Positions 10,659 through 20,637 of a DNA stretch of 64,000 nucleotides are shown here, one piece after another. The notes under the pieces are model-generated. The model was not told the DNA's origin. It searched no databases and worked only from the letters and a program-made list of their open reading frames with translations. Numbering within the stretch: position 1 is the stretch's first letter; each line of letters begins with the position of its first letter. Source of the DNA: Neonectria sp. B-13 (lineage: Eukaryota; Ascomycota; Sordariomycetes; Hypocreales; Nectriaceae); NCBI GenBank assembly GCA_002682825.1, contig NOKP01000005.1, positions 744,001 through 808,000 of the forward strand, written 5' to 3'. The position numbers and the translations under genes are program-made.

Positions 10659-12957
10659 ATGCCTCGCGCAAAAGTCGACCCTCGCTTCCGGCGGCGAGTG
10701 GTAAGCGCGTGCGAAAGCTGCAAGAAACGAAAAGCAAAGTGCAATGGAGTCTTGCCTTGTGACCAGTGCAGAGCTCGTCAAGTAGAGGATGGGTGCCGCT
10801 ATTCAAGGTATCCTCGGCAGCCACGAGAAGACTCAAACTCGGCAAACGGCCCTCTGGACGAAGAACCTCGACTCGAGCCGGCTGTTTTGGGTCATGGCTC
10901 ATCCATGCCGTCACCGAAACAAGTTGATATCCCGATTGCGAATGCATCTCCGTCTTCCAACGAGTCACAAGTGCTCAAAGACAGCAGAGGTAGATTCAGT
11001 GGGTTTTACGACCTGCTGGCAAGGCTGTTGTACTCCGTGATCGCTGACACAGGTTTCAGTCTATGTAGGCGAATCCGCCTCCCTCTCCTTTCTCGAGACT
11101 GTGAGAAGCGCCGTCCATGCTGCTGTAGGGCCATGTGCGTTCACCAACGAACCCGCTCGGAACCCGATGTTTGAAAGCACCCCTAAGATCCGTTTCGAGA
11201 CGGCCCAAGAGCCTTCTCTTGATCTAGTCACCGCTCAAAGCCTTACACGCCAGTTCTTCCTCGCCGTCAGCGGAATCCTCGACCTGTTTGACCCACCTTG
11301 GCTGATGGATCAACTACAAGACTGGGTAGAGCAGCCCTCGCAAAGGTCCAAGTCTGGATCTGCCATAATATACTTGGCACTTGCCGTAGGATCCCAGGGG
11401 CGGGCACAAGGAGAAATGGACGAGCTGCTTGCGGAGCAGTGCTTCGCCTACGGACGCCAAATCGCCATGTTCAACCTCATGAACGACCCTAACCTGGCGA
11501 CCATCCAAGCAGTTATGTTGATCACCTACTATATGATTGCGGCTTGCCAGTACAATGCCGCGTTCGTAAACCTGGGCGTAGCTTCCAGGGCAGCTTACAC
11601 ACTTGGCATCCATCTCCACGAGACAAATACCGCCTTTGGCGGTGAAGAAGGCTTGTCTCGAGAGCGTGCCTGGAAGTCCCTACGAGTTTGCGATTTATTT
11701 CTCGCCGCCTCTCTGGGCAGACCTCCTGCAACTGCGGAGGCTGTCTCTAATATTGCCTGGGCTCCAGTCAAAGCCTTGCGAGATGGCGAGCGCCCCGGTG
11801 TTGCTGGGCAAGTCTTCTCCGCCATGTTCAGGATCTGCAACGTCTTTGAGCGCATACTCATCGAAGTCTATGCGAAAAAGGCCGTCAGTCTTGAATTGGC
11901 CAAAAGCATCGCAAGGCAACATCGCCAGTGGACCGAAGAACTGCCTCGAATGCTGATGGTTGACGGATTCGAGCCATCAGACGCAGGCTCTGGTGCATCC
12001 CCAAGAAGCTGCGGACTGTCCCCTAGACACGGCTCCAGCATCGTCACGATGGCTTATTATTACTCCATCGTATTGCTTTCGAGACCATTCCTGACCTTTC
12101 AAGTCCGTCACGCCTCGGAACAAGAACCACAAAAGATCGCCAGTGCTTCTACCAAGGCCAGCCTCGCCGCCTACGCTGATGCTTGTGTGAACGCGGCTAT
12201 CAAGGGTATTGACATCGCCTACGAATATGTTTTCGAATTGAATACACCACGGCGGCAACCTCTTGTTGTCAACAGTGTTTTCATATCGGCACTATGTCTA
12301 GGTCTGGCTTATCTAGATACATCCGGCCGCCATAAATGGCCCGTGGATCCCTCACTAGATCGGGCCCTCAAGATATTAACACATCTGGGGGAACTAAACA
12401 TACAGTCCGCTCGATATGCCGGCATCTGCAGACAATTGAAAGAGGCGGTTGCCATCCACGTAACAAGAAGAGACGACGCCTTACTCCGGGAAAACGATCA
12501 AATTGCTCGAAGCATCTTTGGTGAAGTACGGGCTTCTTCAAGATCCCAACGCCACAACGAGAGTCCTGAGGATAACGGGGAGTCACCGCGACGACCCAGC
12601 TGGAGCACAGGTGCCGATGAGACCATGGTCGAACCCATGACACCACCGTTGTTTGATTTGAACATGATTCAGGAAGAATCTATGCTACCCACATTCGGGT
12701 TGCTGTCGGGACATATGGCAGGTCTGTCACAGAATTATGATCAATATGATTCCAACCTCGGGGATGCGCGACATCCGCGCCCTGCCAGCGATGCCGTCGA
12801 CCCGTTGTCTGGATACTTTCTGGACCAGGATGTTCCGCTTTTTCCCTTGACAAACAGTACGTCACCAGAGTCATACTTGGGCCACCATAATCTCTGCTAT
12901 ACTTCCCTGGGAGAGCATCTCGATTCAGGACAACCAGCTCCTCTGGAAAATCATTGA
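10659..12957 (+). CDS. Zn2Cys6 transcription factor, probable regulator of the catabolic cluster
   Basis: Two exons (10659-10989, 11060-12957), 70-nt intron; 742 aa. ATG 10659 gives MPRAKVDPRFRRRVVSACES; upstream in-frame sequence has no family character. The DNA-binding domain is complete: CESCKKRKAKC then NGVLPCDQCRARQVEDGC, spacing C-x2-C-x6-C-x5-C-x2-C-x8-C, followed by RYSRYPRQPRE as linker. The intron removes a stop-free but non-homologous stretch and joins to VYVGESASLSF, the usual entry to the fungal-specific middle domain (about 110-550), which includes TAYTLGIHLHET and ERAWKSLRVCDLFLAASLGR. The acidic C-terminus may be the activation region. Being the only regulator inside the CGGAT-bearing gene group, it is the natural candidate for binding those sites and controlling esterase, monooxygenase, dioxygenase, BVMO and ADH. 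Confidence 0.9.
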
Positions 12958-13097
12958 CGGGGTTTTCTGACTCATTTGAATTGAGGTGGGATACTGCTGT
13001 TGCACTTGGGCATCACATTGCTGTCACTGGTATCAATCGAGTATGAGGCGCAAATACGCCTTTCTCACAAGTCCGATAAATATCGATGTATGTAAGC

Positions 13098-14210
13098 TCA
13101 AGGAACAATGACGGCCTTTACGACTTCTCCTGCCCCCACAGCCCGCAATGCCTCATTCGTGTCATTCAGCCCATATTTATGAGTGACGCATTGTGCGAGC
13201 GGGAATCGCTCGTAGTTGGCTTCCACTATCTTTGCAGCGCGATAGTAGTGCTTCGGCGATGCGAAGGTAGAGCCCACCACGGTGAGAGCTTTTTGGACCA
13301 CCTCAAACGGACACAGGGGCACGGTGCTGTTTCCGGCCCATGTTCCTACCAGTAGATATTTGCCAGACCGTGTTAATAGCCCAATGCCCTCTTCAAAGGC
13401 CGCTGCATTCCCACTGCACTCAATGACAAGACCAACTCCCCGAGGGCCTACCGCGCCGCTGATGTAGTTGCGACGGGCCTCCCGAGTAGAAAGCTCTGGT
13501 TTTTGCATGTCCACCAACAGAGTAGCTCCGAAGTCCTTAGCTCGCTGCAAACGCGCGTCGATGGCTTCGATACAGACGATGTGCTCCGCGTTGGCCAGCT
13601 TTGCCATCATGATCGCGGCCAAGCCCACTGGTCCGGCACCTTGGATCACGACCGTGCTACCCAAGGGTATTCCGCCAAGGTGGTCTAGCGCTTGTAAGAT
13701 CGTCGGAAGCGCACATCCCATCGCGATAAAAGAATCCAGCGGGATGTTGGGATTAACTCGATAAAAGGAGTTGCTAGGTAGTAGGGTTGCCAGCTCAGTG
13801 TAACTAGCCCAGACCTCGGGTTGGTTTGCAGGAGACCAAAACGTTCCGTTGATGCAAGCGGTAAAATCTTCGCTTATCGTACAGTCGTAGCAGGAATTGC
13901 AAGGTCTTATGGGGTTCCAGTAGACGACATCTCCAACAGCGATGGGAGTGCTCGCGTGGTCTAGGGTAACGCCTTCGCCAAGCTCGATGATTTGTCCCAG
14001 ACCCTCGTGGCCGAGCACTACCGGCTGAGGAAGCGGTTGATCTCCCTTCAAAAGATATACGTCTGTACCACAAACACCTGCTCTAAGAACCTTTATAAGA
14101 ATGCTTCCACGGGCGGGTGGCGGAACCTCCCTCTCCCATATCTCGACTCCCGACCCGTTCGGAGTCAGCACAGCAGCTTTGGAAAGACGCATGTTATTCG
14201 TTGCTACCAT
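13098..14210 (-). CDS. Zinc-dependent medium-chain alcohol dehydrogenase (MDR)
   Basis: 370 aa, single exon; MRLSKAAVL at residue 7 is an alternative start. Zinc ligands and motifs of the MDR family are present: GVCGTDVYLL (catalytic Cys), GHEGLGQIIELGEGV (GHE), structural zinc cysteines in RPCNSCYDCTISEDFTAC, and the nucleotide-binding GAGPVGLAA. It would oxidise a secondary or aryl alcohol with NAD(P)+. Transcribed towards the regulator, with three CGGAT sites upstream, it fits as the step that turns a 1-aryl-ethanol into the aryl ketone used by the BVMO (inference). Polyol or threonine-type dehydrogenase activity is the main alternative. Confidence 0.85.
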   Translation of the reverse strand: MVATNNMRLSKAAVLTPNGSGVEIWEREVPPPARGSILIKVLRAGVCGTDVYLLKGDQPLPQPVVLGHEGLGQIIELGEGVTLDHASTPIAVGDVVYWNPIRPCNSCYDCTISEDFTACINGTFWSPANQPEVWASYTELATLLPSNSFYRVNPNIPLDSFIAMGCALPTILQALDHLGGIPLGSTVVIQGAGPVGLAAIMMAKLANAEHIVCIEAIDARLQRAKDFGATLLVDMQKPELSTREARRNYISGAVGPRGVGLVIECSGNAAAFEEGIGLLTRSGKYLLVGTWAGNSTVPLCPFEVVQKALTVVGSTFASPKHYYRAAKIVEANYERFPLAQCVTHKYGLNDTNEALRAVGAGEVVKAVIVP

Positions 14211-14344
14211 TCTGGGTGATGGGGAGCTCTGAGGCTGAAAAAAAGGAAGAAGGATGGACTACCAATCGACGCTCAGTAGAGTCGAGCGTGGAGCAGAATG
14301 TCGGTTACGTCGTAACTTTCGAGTACAGCATTTGGTCTTTCGTC

Positions 14345-14470
14345 CGGATCACCAGGGCTAGATAAAGCAGCTTCCGTTGCATGTAACAGAGTACCTATTA
14401 CTCATCGGGTATGATCTATGCCGCGCTAGGACACGATCCGTACTGGTTCCGACGAACCGGATGTTGCACC
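14345..14470. promoter_or_regulatory. CGGAT sites upstream of the alcohol dehydrogenase
   Basis: CGGAT at 14345 and 14458 and ATCCG at 14436. The 14-mer at 14427-14440 is identical to 7698-7711, and ccggatgttgcacc at 14457-14470 matches 10110-10123 in 13 of 14 positions. No gene is seen in 14211-14739. Confidence 0.5.
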
Positions 14471-14739
14471 TTAGCACCTTGGTCCCTTTCCGCTCCGGCG
14501 GCGTCATTCCCCGTATTTTCCCCCGCAAGAATCTATTTGAGTCACGTCCCTGATCTGGGGAAGTGTACTACTGGTGTAGAGATCGGCGTTGCCTGGATAT
14601 GACGGTATAAAACTAGTACGAGTTGTCCCTTTGCACTAAGGATCAGTGTACTTTGATGATCCAGAGACACCGGAAGCCCTTGTGAGAACTTATTCTACCA
14701 AACCTCGAATTTTCTTAACACCCGCAGCAGGCGCTGAAT

Positions 14740-14996
14740 ATCGCCTTAATGTCTTCTAGGGCTACTATAAGCTATACTATCCCTATTGTAAATGGAGGAA
14801 AGTTAAAGACACTTAATAAAATAACTATATTATTATCTATAAAATATCTTATTAAATATTCAAATAAATAATATATTATTAAGTATACTTAAGCTAAGAA
14901 CTTATAATTATAAAGAAAGTATTTTTTAAAGGTTTTACTTTATATATATAATTAATCTTATATATTTAAGCATTTCTATTTATATTCTTAATTAAG
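14740..14996. repeat. Short AT-rich, RIP-like block
   Basis: About 250 bp of TA-rich sequence with no coding potential, in sharp contrast to its surroundings. It ends directly at the stop codon of the pyruvate decarboxylase gene (minus strand, stop at 14997-14999). Probably a degraded repeat insertion. Confidence 0.55.
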
Positions 14997-16697
14997 CTAC
15001 TGATAATCCTTAGTCGGGACACGGGCATTAGCCGCCGCAACAAAGTGCCCCCAGGTAATCAGCTCTCTGCTACAATCGTCTTGATGGATGTTACACTCGA
15101 TGAGCGTTGGACCATTCCTATGTGCCATTGCTCTCTCGAGGGCTTTAGAAAACTCGTCAGCGGTATGCGCCTGGAGACCGAGGGCACGTCCTCCGCCATC
15201 CCTGGAATTGAATGCTTGAACCAGGAGCGAATAGTTCCAGTTCTGAAGTCGGTTGTACAGTCCATCATGGATCTCAACCTCGATGGTGTAGCCCATGTTG
15301 TTCATTAAAAGCATAATGATAGGAACGCGGAATCGCACCATCTCCGAGACCGCCTGGGCGGTCATCTGGAATGCGCCATCCCCTACCATGACTATGATCC
15401 GCCTCTCGGGCTTTGCAAGGGCGTAGCCAAACGACGCAGGAACCGTCCATCCAATATGGCCCCATTGCATTTCGATCTCAAAGTCTGCTCCAGGGGGAAG
15501 GCATAGCTGAAGTCCGTTGAACCACGAATCGCCCGTGTCGGCGAAGACGGTGGTCTCTGGAGTCAGCAGGAGCTGCGCCTGTCGAACGACCTCCTTTCTG
15601 GTCAACTTCTCATGTCCGTGAGAGGCGCGTCCTAAGGGGGGATCGAGACGCAGTCGGTTATACTCTACCATCGTAGCCTCGTTCCAGCAAGCTACTTGGG
15701 TGAGTCGGGATAGAAAGTCTCCCAGTCTGACACGGCTGAAATAGGCACTTGGATCGGTCACGGTCACACTGTCCATATCGGCGACTAGTTGCGGAACGCT
15801 GGGCAAAGCCGTCCAACCGACCGTGCTGTAGTCGGTGAATACCGTCCCGACACAGAGGAGCACGTCGGCCCAGTTCACAATGAAGTCGGCGGCGAGCGTG
15901 CTGACCTGGCCCCAGAAGATGCCTGCGAACTGGGCATGATCCTCGGGGAACGAGCCTTTTGCCGCTGGCTGAAGGACAACAGCACATCCGATGGCCTCTG
16001 CCAGCTGGAGCAGCTCTTCCTCGGCACCTGCCCTCCGTACTTTGGGACCAACAAGGATCACGGGCTTCTGCTTAGCAGCGAGACACTCCGATATCCCAGC
16101 CACAGCAGCATCCAGCGCCGTCTCGTCGCTCAGGGTTGGTGCAATTACCGCACTGATGGGCCCGGGCCGGGCACATCTCTCTCCAGCCAGGTTGGTTGGC
16201 ACTTCGATGTAGACCGGCTTCCGCTCTGAAAGTGCCGTCCGGATGGCACGGTCAATGAGCTCTGGGGCGTGGGCGGCTTTGCGGACAGCCACCGCACAGC
16301 AGGTGATGTTTCTGACCATATCGAGCTGGTAGGTCAGGTCATAGTCGCCCAGTGTGTGGTGTAGTAGACGCTGGCCCGCATCATTGGTGTTGGGGGATCC
16401 GCTGATGAGGATGAGGGGGAGATTCTCGGCAGATGCGCTGCCCACGCCGTTCAAGGCCGAGAAGGCGCCTACACTGTACGTAACAACGCAGACGCCGACG
16501 CCGTGAGCGCGGGCATAGCCTTCGGCGGCTAGGGAGCAGTTGAGCTCGTTTGTGCAGCCGACCTCGGTCAGTGCAGGGTGCGCCTCGAGTTTGTCGAGCA
16601 GAATGAGATTGTAATCGCCCGGGACGATGAAGTGATGGCGAATCCCGATCTGTGAAAGCCTTTCGGCAAGATAATCGCCAACTGTGAAAGGTGCCAT
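14997..16697 (-). CDS. Thiamine-diphosphate pyruvate decarboxylase-like enzyme
   Basis: 566 aa, one exon. Full ThDP decarboxylase layout: N-terminal PYR domain with Asp28 (PGDYN), Glu51 (TNELNCSLAAEGYARA) and the catalytic His113-His114 pair (RLLHHTLGDYD); central domain (about 190-350); C-terminal ThDP site GDGAFQMTAQAVSEM...NN, followed by GYTIEVEIHDG with the catalytic glutamate. These features match pyruvate decarboxylases of the plant/Zymomonas style as well as fungal ones. It converts pyruvate (or another 2-keto acid, such as an aryl pyruvate) to aldehyde and CO2 in the cytosol. The promoter faces that of the PEP synthase; no CGGAT cluster was found there. Its stop codon abuts an AT-rich block, but the length is normal, so the gene appears intact. 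Indolepyruvate or phenylpyruvate decarboxylase remains possible. Confidence 0.87.
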   Translation of the reverse strand: MAPFTVGDYLAERLSQIGIRHHFIVPGDYNLILLDKLEAHPALTEVGCTNELNCSLAAEGYARAHGVGVCVVTYSVGAFSALNGVGSASAENLPLILISGSPNTNDAGQRLLHHTLGDYDLTYQLDMVRNITCCAVAVRKAAHAPELIDRAIRTALSERKPVYIEVPTNLAGERCARPGPISAVIAPTLSDETALDAAVAGISECLAAKQKPVILVGPKVRRAGAEEELLQLAEAIGCAVVLQPAAKGSFPEDHAQFAGIFWGQVSTLAADFIVNWADVLLCVGTVFTDYSTVGWTALPSVPQLVADMDSVTVTDPSAYFSRVRLGDFLSRLTQVACWNEATMVEYNRLRLDPPLGRASHGHEKLTRKEVVRQAQLLLTPETTVFADTGDSWFNGLQLCLPPGADFEIEMQWGHIGWTVPASFGYALAKPERRIIVMVGDGAFQMTAQAVSEMVRFRVPIIMLLMNNMGYTIEVEIHDGLYNRLQNWNYSLLVQAFNSRDGGGRALGLQAHTADEFSKALERAMAHRNGPTLIECNIHQDDCSRELITWGHFVAAANARVPTKDYQ

Positions 16698-17955
16698 GTG
16701 TGTTGGATGTGAAGCTGGTTGGGGGCTAGGAGAACTTGGGCTCTTGGACTACCGTGTGTGGCGAGTCGGACGTCAACATTTATCTCCAATATAAATGATC
16801 AGTTCGCTCAGACGCTCCGGCGTATAAAGTTCGCTCCTGGCGTTCTTTCACTGCATGTATTCTGATGCATCAACAATACCCCGCGAATTGTACTAGCATT
16901 ACAGTTACATCATTCTATTGAATTGCAGAGGCTTTCTCATTTAATTGGCACAGTTCACCATCAGCACATTCTGTACTGACGACCGCTTGGATTCGGCCGA
17001 CGTGGTACGAACCCCATAACCGTCTTCGTTGATTTCCCCTGGGTGGACTGATCAGTTGTGGTGTGATCAGTTTCAACGGAGGGTGCGCGTTGGTGCTGGC
17101 GTCTATTTAGTGGGCTTCATGTTCGGTACGAGAGTTACGTGTGCCTGACGTGGATGTCATATATCACCGGGCAGGTCCAATGCATGATATGATATGATAT
17201 GTTCTGATCCAAGATGTAGCCGTGACGTCAGAGTAACAACGGCCGCCACCGACGAAGTTGAGTTAACATTGATGAGCGCTCATTGGTGAAAGGTAAAGGG
17301 CAACCTCAATCTTGAGAGTTTCCTAACGGCACAAACGATCAAGGTTCATGTAGTGTATGGTTCTAGACCAAGACCTGGCGTATTGTATGATCGAGGCTTT
17401 TCATGCAATGGCACAAAGTCTAATATTCAAGGAGTCTCACGATTGACACCTAGACTTGGTTGGCTCTGGTTCATCAGGTAGGGGAGGGGGTGCGCTGAAT
17501 TATGACAGCGTACTAATGTATCAACATTTCAATACTTGGAGATGTACCAAAGATCAGTGCTTACGCTTGTAGCATATGTGTAAACCATAGGGTACTTGTT
17601 TGCATAAACTTGCGCGTCTGAAACCACCTGGGAACTTGGATAGAGCTCGATGTTGGATCGAAATTTGTGTACCGATGTGTTTTGTCCAGATCCACCTACC
17701 CCCCACCGGAGGAACGAAGGTTCACTGGTCCATCTTGTGACTCCCGAGGACACCGGAGGTTGTTGCAAGTCTCCGATATGCCTCTCACACTTGTTCGCGT
17801 TCAGCAATCCCCCTCGCCATGTCTCCGGGGTCTACGATGACATTTCACTCTCATGGTTCGAGATATTTATAGGAACGACTTGCGATTGTAACACGGGCAA
17901 GATTCTCCGAACACGAGCTTTGCCAACACTACTTCTCCTGGCTAGAGTCGACAAG
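16698..17955. other. Divergent intergenic region, no gene seen
   Basis: About 1.26 kb between the divergently transcribed decarboxylase and PEP synthase. It contains a short gatatgatatgatatg run near 17188-17202 and no CGGAT cluster. An open frame of 102 codons runs into the PEP synthase from 17650, but its residues do not resemble the enzyme, so it is treated as leader sequence. Confidence 0.5.
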
Positions 17956-20349
17956 ATGAAAGACATTGAGCCCGATGGACCTCTGGTCCGTAACTTCGAG
18001 GACTTGGCGCGCAGCGACGGTGCCTCGGTTGGTGGAAAGAATTCCTCCTTGGGTGAAATGATCAGAGCCCTTGGGACGAAAGGAATTGCCGTGCCGTCTG
18101 GGTTCGCAACGACTTCGCACGCATATTGGAACTACGTCGACGCCAACTGTATCCGGGACAAGATTGACACGCTCATCGCTGAATGGCAGCTGGGTAACCA
18201 GACTCTTGCCGAGACCGGCCATGCGGTGCGCAGTCAGTTCCTCCGCCACGGTACCTGGCCGTCGGACACGGCAAACGCCATCAGAGCTAGCTATCGCAAG
18301 CTTTCGGCCGAGGCCGGAGTTGAGAACATGAGTGTTGCTGTGCGCTCCAGTGCGACGGCGGAGGACTTACCCGAAGCAAGCTTTGCCGGCCAGCAGGAGA
18401 CCTATTTGAACATCTCGGGTGAACGCGCCCTTTTAGATGCCTGCCGACGCTGCTATGCTTCACTCTTCACGGATCGGGCCATCAGCTATCGCCAGGCCAA
18501 GGGATTCGATCATACAAATGTCGCCCTCTCAATTGGAGTACAGCGTATGGTTCGCTCCGATGTTGGCGGCTCCGGCGTTATGTTCTCCATCGACACCGAG
18601 AGCGGCTTCGATAAGGTCGTCCTCATCAATGCAGCATGGGGGCTCGGCGAGAACGTCGTACAGGGAACTGTCAATCCCGACGAGTATCAAGTCTTCAAGC
18701 CACTCTTATCCGATGCCAATCTGGCTCCGATCCTGGAGAAAAAGTGCGGCGAAAAGGCGATCAAGATGATATATGGTGATCAGAACACGCCCACCCGCAA
18801 CGTACCCACCTCAAAGGCAGAGCGAGCCGCTTTCGTGCTGAGCGACAAGGAAATCCTCCAGCTGGCCCGCTGGGCATGTACGATTGAAGAGCACTACGGC
18901 TGCCCGATGGACATAGAATGGGCCAAGGACGGCATCACGGGCAAGCTGTTCATCGTTCAGGCTCGGCCGGAGACTGTGCACTCGCTCCGTGACGCCGCCG
19001 TCTTCAAGACCTACACAATCGGCAACAAGGGACGCGTCCTGACCACTGGCCTTTCGGTCGGCGATAAGGCCGTCTCGGGGCGGCTCTGCCTCGTCGGATC
19101 CGCCAAGAACATTGACAAGTTCGTTGACGGCTCGATCCTGGTGACGGAAGCGACAGATCCGGACTGGGTGCCCGTGATGAAGCGTGCCGCTGCCATCATC
19201 ACCGACCATGGCGGGCGTACCTCGCACGCCGCCATCGTCAGCCGTGAACTGGGCGTTCCGGCTATAGTGGGCACTGGTAATGCCACCTTTGTGCTACACA
19301 GCGGCCAGGATGTCACCGTCTCCTGCGCCGAGGGCGACACTGGCTTCGTGTACGAGGGAGTCTCGGATATCACGACCCATACGGTAGATCTGTCCTGGCT
19401 GCCCCAGGCCCGGACCAACGTCATGCTCAATCTCGCCAATCCGGCGGCCGCCTACCGCTGGTGGCGACTCCCAGTCGACGGCATCGGCCTTGCCCGCATG
19501 GAGTTCGTTGTTAGCAACACTATCCAGGTTCATCCCATGGCGCTCGTTCACCTCGACCGGTTGAAGGATGAAGATGCCAAGCGAGAAATCACCCGCCTGA
19601 CAGCCGCATACGAGAACAAGCCCGACTACTTCGTCGATAAGTTGTCGCGCGGCCTCGCGACCCTGTGTGCCGCTGTCTATCCTAAGCCGGCTATCATCCG
19701 CATGAGCGACTTCAAGACAAACGAGTACGCCGGCCTCATTGGCGGCGCCGAATTTGAGCTCAAGGAGGGCAACCCAATGATAGGCTTCCGCGGCGCCTCG
19801 CGCTACTACTCACCGCGCTACAAGGAGGGCTTTGCGCTCGAGTGCCGCGCCATCAAGCGGCTGCGCGAGGAGATAGGCCTAACCAACGCCATCGTCATGA
19901 TTCCCTTCTGTCGGACAGTCGGCGAGGCCAAGAAGGTTCTGGACGTCATGGCTGAAAACGGGCTCAGGCGCGGCGACAACGGCCTGCAAGTCTACGTGAT
20001 GTGCGAGATCCCGTCCAATGTCATCCTGGCCGCCCAGTTCACCGAGCACTTTGACGGATTCTCCATTGGCTCCAATGACCTCACGCAACTGACCCTCGGC
20101 GTAGATCGTGACTCGGAGGAGCTGGCCGACCTGTTTGACGAGCAGGACGAGGCTGTCAAGTGGATGATCGCACAGGTCATCTCGGTGGCCCACGAGAAGG
20201 GCTGCAAGATTGGCCTCTGCGGACAGGCGCCGAGCGACCATCCAGAATTCGCCAAGTTCCTCGTCGACGCCGGCATTGATTCCATCTCTGTCAGCCCGGA
20301 TAGCTTTGTTGCAGTCAAGAGGCAGGTGGTAGCTAGCGAGCGGGCTTGA
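17956..20349 (+). CDS. Phosphoenolpyruvate synthase (pyruvate, water dikinase)
   Basis: 797 aa from ATG 17956 (MKDIEPDGPLVRNFEDLARS), close to the size of bacterial PpsA; the longer frame from 17650 adds 102 unrelated residues. Three parts are visible: the ATP/pyruvate-binding N-terminal domain (GASVGGKNSSLGEMI, then VAVRSSATAEDLPEASFAGQ), the phosphohistidine domain with GGRTSHAAIVSREL (His424), and the C-terminal PEP/pyruvate barrel ending IGLCGQAPSDHPEFAKFLVD. It makes PEP from pyruvate, ATP and water, a gluconeogenic bypass. PEP synthase is typical of bacteria and archaea and patchy in fungi; the gene has no intron and is GC-rich, which fits an acquisition from bacteria (inference). Pyruvate phosphate dikinase is less likely from the length. 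Confidence 0.9.
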   Translation: MKDIEPDGPLVRNFEDLARSDGASVGGKNSSLGEMIRALGTKGIAVPSGFATTSHAYWNYVDANCIRDKIDTLIAEWQLGNQTLAETGHAVRSQFLRHGTWPSDTANAIRASYRKLSAEAGVENMSVAVRSSATAEDLPEASFAGQQETYLNISGERALLDACRRCYASLFTDRAISYRQAKGFDHTNVALSIGVQRMVRSDVGGSGVMFSIDTESGFDKVVLINAAWGLGENVVQGTVNPDEYQVFKPLLSDANLAPILEKKCGEKAIKMIYGDQNTPTRNVPTSKAERAAFVLSDKEILQLARWACTIEEHYGCPMDIEWAKDGITGKLFIVQARPETVHSLRDAAVFKTYTIGNKGRVLTTGLSVGDKAVSGRLCLVGSAKNIDKFVDGSILVTEATDPDWVPVMKRAAAIITDHGGRTSHAAIVSRELGVPAIVGTGNATFVLHSGQDVTVSCAEGDTGFVYEGVSDITTHTVDLSWLPQARTNVMLNLANPAAAYRWWRLPVDGIGLARMEFVVSNTIQVHPMALVHLDRLKDEDAKREITRLTAAYENKPDYFVDKLSRGLATLCAAVYPKPAIIRMSDFKTNEYAGLIGGAEFELKEGNPMIGFRGASRYYSPRYKEGFALECRAIKRLREEIGLTNAIVMIPFCRTVGEAKKVLDVMAENGLRRGDNGLQVYVMCEIPSNVILAAQFTEHFDGFSIGSNDLTQLTLGVDRDSEELADLFDEQDEAVKWMIAQVISVAHEKGCKIGLCGQAPSDHPEFAKFLVDAGIDSISVSPDSFVAVKRQVVASERA

Positions 20350-20637
20350 TTCTCCACTGGAATGACGAGGCAAATATGCTGTTCATTGCCTTGATGCAAA
20401 GTTGCTTTGGAACTGTGTGCTTTGGAACCTGACGCCAACCCAGAATGTATCATGGAGTAGGATGAGGTAGTCGTAATGCTAGCACTTGAATCGTAACCAT
20501 TGGAAAAATTGCAGATTAATTCAACTCGGCGAGAAACGAAGAAACCTGGCTGACCTCACTTTCTGACGGAAGTGGTGACTACGTACAATGCTATCCAAGA
20601 AGGCTCCGAGATCCAGTTTGTTGCACCACACACTAAC

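Noticed and set aside
17650..17955. 102 extra N-terminal codons in frame with the PEP synthase
   Set aside because: No resemblance to the enzyme; the ATG at 17956 gives the usual PpsA length and N-terminus.
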